The notes below the pieces were generated by a model that was given only the letters and a program-made list of their open reading frames with translations, ran no database searches and had not been told where the DNA came from. A stretch of DNA of 8,850 nt from Blastocatellia bacterium (GTDB lineage Bacteria; Acidobacteriota; Blastocatellia; Chloracidobacteriales; JADJPF01): assembly GCA_016789295.1 (NCBI GenBank), contig JAEUQL010000137.1:1-8850 (forward strand). The letters are read 5' to 3'. Positions 6,476-8,850 of this stretch are shown piece by piece (the stretch's first letter is position 1; every line of letters begins with the position of its first letter). The translations under genes were made by a program, and so were the position numbers.

Positions 6476-7918
6476 TTACTTTTTTTCGCTACTTTCTATG
6501 GGTCTTATATGTAAATCTTCAATAAAATTTTCTTCCCCATCAAGAGTTCTAAACCCAAGATTGCCATAAGTATAGAGGTTTCTTTCATCAATAAAAGCTC
6601 CTATAGGAATTCTTCTACCTCTATCTTTGCCGTCTTGAGGAGTAATAAAGTGGAAGATTTTATTACCTCTAGCTTCTATCTCCAGTGTGTATCTATCTTT
6701 CTCTGTAATAGGCAGAACATTGGCAGGAACTGTGCTAAAAGGCTTATTTATGTCTACCTTACCGTCTTCAGATATGTAAGTCCTTAATTCCAGAGGGTTT
6801 TTATTCTTTGGGCCAGTGAGATAGAAGAGGTAGTATTTCTCTTTCTCTCTGCCTTGTATGCGCACTGCCCAAGCAATCCCTTTTCCATTGCTAAGTCTAA
6901 AGCTGAAGAGTGCATCAAAGTCACGATAGTTGCGGTCTTTCGGATAGCCAAAAGTTGAAGATCCATTCACTACTATTCCGTTTTTCTCCACTCTCCACTC
7001 TTTTGGAGCAACCCAACCACTCAAGCCTGAACGGAAGTATTCATCAAAATCGGAAGAGTTGGGAATAGGAATCAGTTTTACAGAGATCTCTTTGGCTCCA
7101 ACTGCAAAAGTTTCTGTAGATTTGTAGTCTATGTAGCCGTTCTTGACTACAGTCACTTCATATGTGCCTGGAATAACATCCGAAACCAGAAGTTTCTCTT
7201 CTGGTGGAACTTCCCCTCGTTCTTCTCCATTGAGGTAGACCTTTGCACCCGACAACGTGTTGAGGGTCAACTGTGCAAGAGCACGTTCTACAGGGACATT
7301 GAATGGTGTTGGTATTCCTGGTTTGACTTCGAGTTCTCCTGTCCATTCTATATAGTCAGGGTGGTTTATTTTCAGCTTTCTGTTTCCAACAAGTATTCGT
7401 TTTATAGATACTTGCTGGTCTTTGTCTCTTTCATAGCTTGCCAACTCTTGGTTATCCAAGAAGATTTTGGCATTTTCTGGAATACCACCAAGTAGAATAT
7501 CGCCATACTTGGAGACAAGGTCGAGTTTGACAGGAGTGATATCACCGCGCTTGAGGGTAATATTCTGGGTTATTTCATTAAAATCTGGATGACGGACTGT
7601 TATTACGGCTTTATCTGCTTTTGAAAGATCTACAGGTTTTCTAACAAACCCATCAGATTCTGTCTTGAAGCGTAGTTTACTGTTGATAATCACTTCGGCA
7701 CCAGCAACATTTGTACTTATCACAATTCTGCTGATCTGGGGTGGTGGAGGTGGAAGTTTGGCAACATCTCTAACATCTTTGACTATTAGAAGACTTTCAC
7801 CTTGCCCTTTCTTTGTTCCACCTTTTGTATCTTTTGGAACTATAGCACTTTGAAATGCTGCACTAGTCAGGCAGAAGAGAAGAGTTAATGTAGTAGCTAG
7901 AAAGAGTCTGTACTTCAT
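6476..7918 (-). CDS. Secreted protein with three PEGA repeats and a C-terminal LamG-like domain
   Basis: The protein has 480 residues. Residues 1-21 are a signal peptide (cleavage near TSA/AF). Its only cysteine (C16) is inside the signal core, so it is not an obvious lipoprotein. A short Lys/Gly-rich stretch and a run of five prolines (56-60) lead to three PEGA-type beta repeats at about 64-135, 137-210 and 213-284. Each carries the family's 'invisible hand' pattern: an 'A.V.IN' or 'AKV.LNG' strand, then a final HPDF, HPDY or KNGY (residues 110, 186, 259). Residues about 289-474 (FRSGLSGWVAPKEWRVEKNG onward, ending GNLGFRT) resemble a LamG/concanavalin-type or DUF1080-like sandwich that could bind a glycan. 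No catalytic motif is visible. PEGA repeats are common on extracytoplasmic parts of bacterial kinases and surface proteins. The upstream gene ends 41 bases before this start, indicating co-transcription. A modest TAAGG lies 11 bases before the ATG. Location is well supported; ligand and function are unknown. Confidence 0.9.
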   Translation of the reverse strand: MKYRLFLATTLTLLFCLTSAAFQSAIVPKDTKGGTKKGQGESLLIVKDVRDVAKLPPPPPQISRIVISTNVAGAEVIINSKLRFKTESDGFVRKPVDLSKADKAVITVRHPDFNEITQNITLKRGDITPVKLDLVSKYGDILLGGIPENAKIFLDNQELASYERDKDQQVSIKRILVGNRKLKINHPDYIEWTGELEVKPGIPTPFNVPVERALAQLTLNTLSGAKVYLNGEERGEVPPEEKLLVSDVIPGTYEVTVVKNGYIDYKSTETFAVGAKEISVKLIPIPNSSDFDEYFRSGLSGWVAPKEWRVEKNGIVVNGSSTFGYPKDRNYRDFDALFSFRLSNGKGIAWAVRIQGREKEKYYLFYLTGPKNKNPLELRTYISEDGKVDINKPFSTVPANVLPITEKDRYTLEIEARGNKIFHFITPQDGKDRGRRIPIGAFIDERNLYTYGNLGFRTLDGEENFIEDLHIRPIESSEKK

Positions 7919-7959
7919 ATGGATGTATGCCTTAAACGATCCCAGGTTCTATATTTGAG

Positions 7960-8850
7960 TTATTTTGAGCCATCTCTTGCTACCCGAAAACCAAGTACTA
8001 CGTCCAGATATTCTGGCGAAGGTATTGAAAATCTGGTTGTAGTCACTGCTGTGTAATTTGGGCTTGCAAAGTTACTTCCTCTAACCACTCTATTTCCTGA
8101 ATCACTATTTGCTGAAGAGTTTCCTTTGTAAAGCTTGTATTTGGATGATGTCCATTCTGTAACGTTGCCAGACATTCCTATGACTCCATAAGGGCTGGTG
8201 TCTTTCTTCATGGCATCACTTTTTACAGAGAGCATTATTTTGCCAAGTTCTGCCGTGTTGGCTCTGAGTGGTTCCCAGCTTGATCCCCAAGGGTAAAGCA
8301 AACTGTCGGTTCCTCTAGCGGCAAACTCCCACTCTTCTTCGGTTGGCAGCCTGTAGGTTCGTTTCTCTTTATCAGAAAGCCACTTACAGAAGGCGTTAAC
8401 ATCATCAAGGCTCACATTAACAACAGGGAAGTCTTCTTTCCCTTTCTCAAAAGTCCCATTTTTCCAGTGTTTAGGTGGTCGATGATTTGTAGCTTTGACA
8501 AACTCAAAGTATTCGCTGTTAGTGACTTCGTATTTGCTTATAGAAAAGTCTGAAACAGTTACTTCATTTGTAGGTGTTTCATTGTTTTTTATCTTATCGC
8601 CAGACAGTTCGTCTATGCCTGGCTCACGACCCATAGTAAAAGTGCCTCCACGTATCGATATCATCTGTAAAAGACTTTCTGCTGCAGGATTTTCCCTGGT
8701 CTGCCCATTTCCTATATTTCCACTGAGAGGAGTCTTATTTGGATCTTCTGCAGGCTCTTTCTTATAGAAGATAAAGACTACTATGACTACTGCTATCAGT
8801 AACCCACCCAAACCAATAAATATAGGTGCTTTAGATCTGGTAGTAGTCTT
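7960..8850 (-). CDS. Membrane-anchored FGE/SUMF1-fold protein lacking catalytic cysteines; N-terminus outside the window
   Basis: The frame is open to the right edge, and 297 codons including the TAA are visible. Numbering from the first visible residue, 1-7 are basic (KTTTRSK), about 8-29 form one transmembrane helix, and a polar linker follows to about 62. The FGE-sulfatase family domain (PF03781 type) spans 63-293: GGTFTMG (68), the YEVTNSEYFEF segment, YRLPTEEEWEFAARG (166), YPWGSSWE (186), GMSGNVTEW (225) and LGFRVAR (286). True FGEs carry two active-site cysteines after the RGGS motif; here that stretch reads RGSNFASPNYT. The only cysteine (155) lies in FCKWLS, so oxidation of sulfatase cysteine is unlikely, and a binding or sensing role is more plausible. 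A TTG at 8811 could be read as a start, but it has no ribosome binding site and would remove the basic flank and cut into the helix. The basic flank and helix suggest the tail of a longer protein, perhaps a Ser/Thr kinase; that is inference. Confidence 0.88.
   Translation of the reverse strand, partial: KTTTRSKAPIFIGLGGLLIAVVIVVFIFYKKEPAEDPNKTPLSGNIGNGQTRENPAAESLLQMISIRGGTFTMGREPGIDELSGDKIKNNETPTNEVTVSDFSISKYEVTNSEYFEFVKATNHRPPKHWKNGTFEKGKEDFPVVNVSLDDVNAFCKWLSDKEKRTYRLPTEEEWEFAARGTDSLLYPWGSSWEPLRANTAELGKIMLSVKSDAMKKDTSPYGVIGMSGNVTEWTSSKYKLYKGNSSANSDSGNRVVRGSNFASPNYTAVTTTRFSIPSPEYLDVVLGFRVARDGSK

Noticed and set aside
6366..6569. Possible small plus-strand gene across the intergenic region.
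   Set aside because: It overlaps the terminator hairpin and the 3' end of the PEGA gene, has no convincing ribosome binding site, and its translation looks random.
7960..8220. Diversity-generating retroelement target, since variable proteins often use this FGE/C-type-lectin-like fold.
   Set aside because: There is no reverse transcriptase, no template repeat and no near-identical second copy of the C-terminal coding segment in the window. It could only be reopened by searching flanking DNA.
8809..8811. TTG as start codon of the right-edge gene.
   Set aside because: No ribosome binding site precedes it, the same frame stays open to the edge, and starting there would cut off the basic flank and part of the transmembrane helix.

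Overview
The window is a compact stretch in which all four protein genes lie on the minus strand, so they are transcribed from high to low coordinates. It contains no tRNA, rRNA, CRISPR array, transposase or other mobile gene that I can see. The proteins suggest an Acidobacteriota-like bacterium. The evidence is an Oar-type TonB-dependent receptor with an N-terminal carboxypeptidase-regulatory-like domain, a secreted 'choice-of-anchor' (ASH) plus Calx-beta protein, a PEGA-repeat protein, and a membrane-anchored formylglycine-generating-enzyme (FGE)-like domain. Base composition looks low for that phylum (about 40% G+C by eye in the lines I sampled, many AGA and ATA codons), so the phylum is an inference, and class-level placement (for example Blastocatellia-like) is weaker still.

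Reading in the direction of transcription: (1) 8850-7960 is the C-terminal part of a gene that enters from the right edge. It encodes one transmembrane helix followed by an FGE/SUMF1-fold domain that lacks the catalytic cysteines. (2) Forty-one bases later, 7918-6476 encodes a secreted protein with three PEGA repeats and a C-terminal LamG-like sandwich domain. The two genes are probably one operon, ended by a good hairpin terminator at 6458-6416. (3) After a 211-base intergenic region with a second small hairpin and a weak promoter candidate, 6264-3412 encodes a 950-residue exported mosaic: two ASH domains, two Calx-beta domains, a third ASH domain, an Ig-like domain, an interrupted fibronectin-III-like domain and an IPT/TIG-like tail. 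(4) A 145-base gap holding a 44-base near-perfect hairpin leads to 3266-1. This is a TonB-dependent outer-membrane receptor, open from its ATG to the left edge with at least 1088 codons and truncated by the window.

Every product appears to act in the envelope: inner-membrane-anchored, periplasmic or secreted, and outer-membrane. The first pair looks like envelope sensing or scaffolding, and FGE-like domains and PEGA repeats both occur as extracytoplasmic parts of bacterial Ser/Thr kinases. The second pair is a large exported repeat protein next to an Oar-like receptor, which permits but does not prove a cargo/transporter or surface-complex relation. I do not see a clearly new system. The observations most worth checking are the cysteine-less FGE domain, the mosaic protein beside the Oar-like receptor, and the strand-symmetric hairpin between them.
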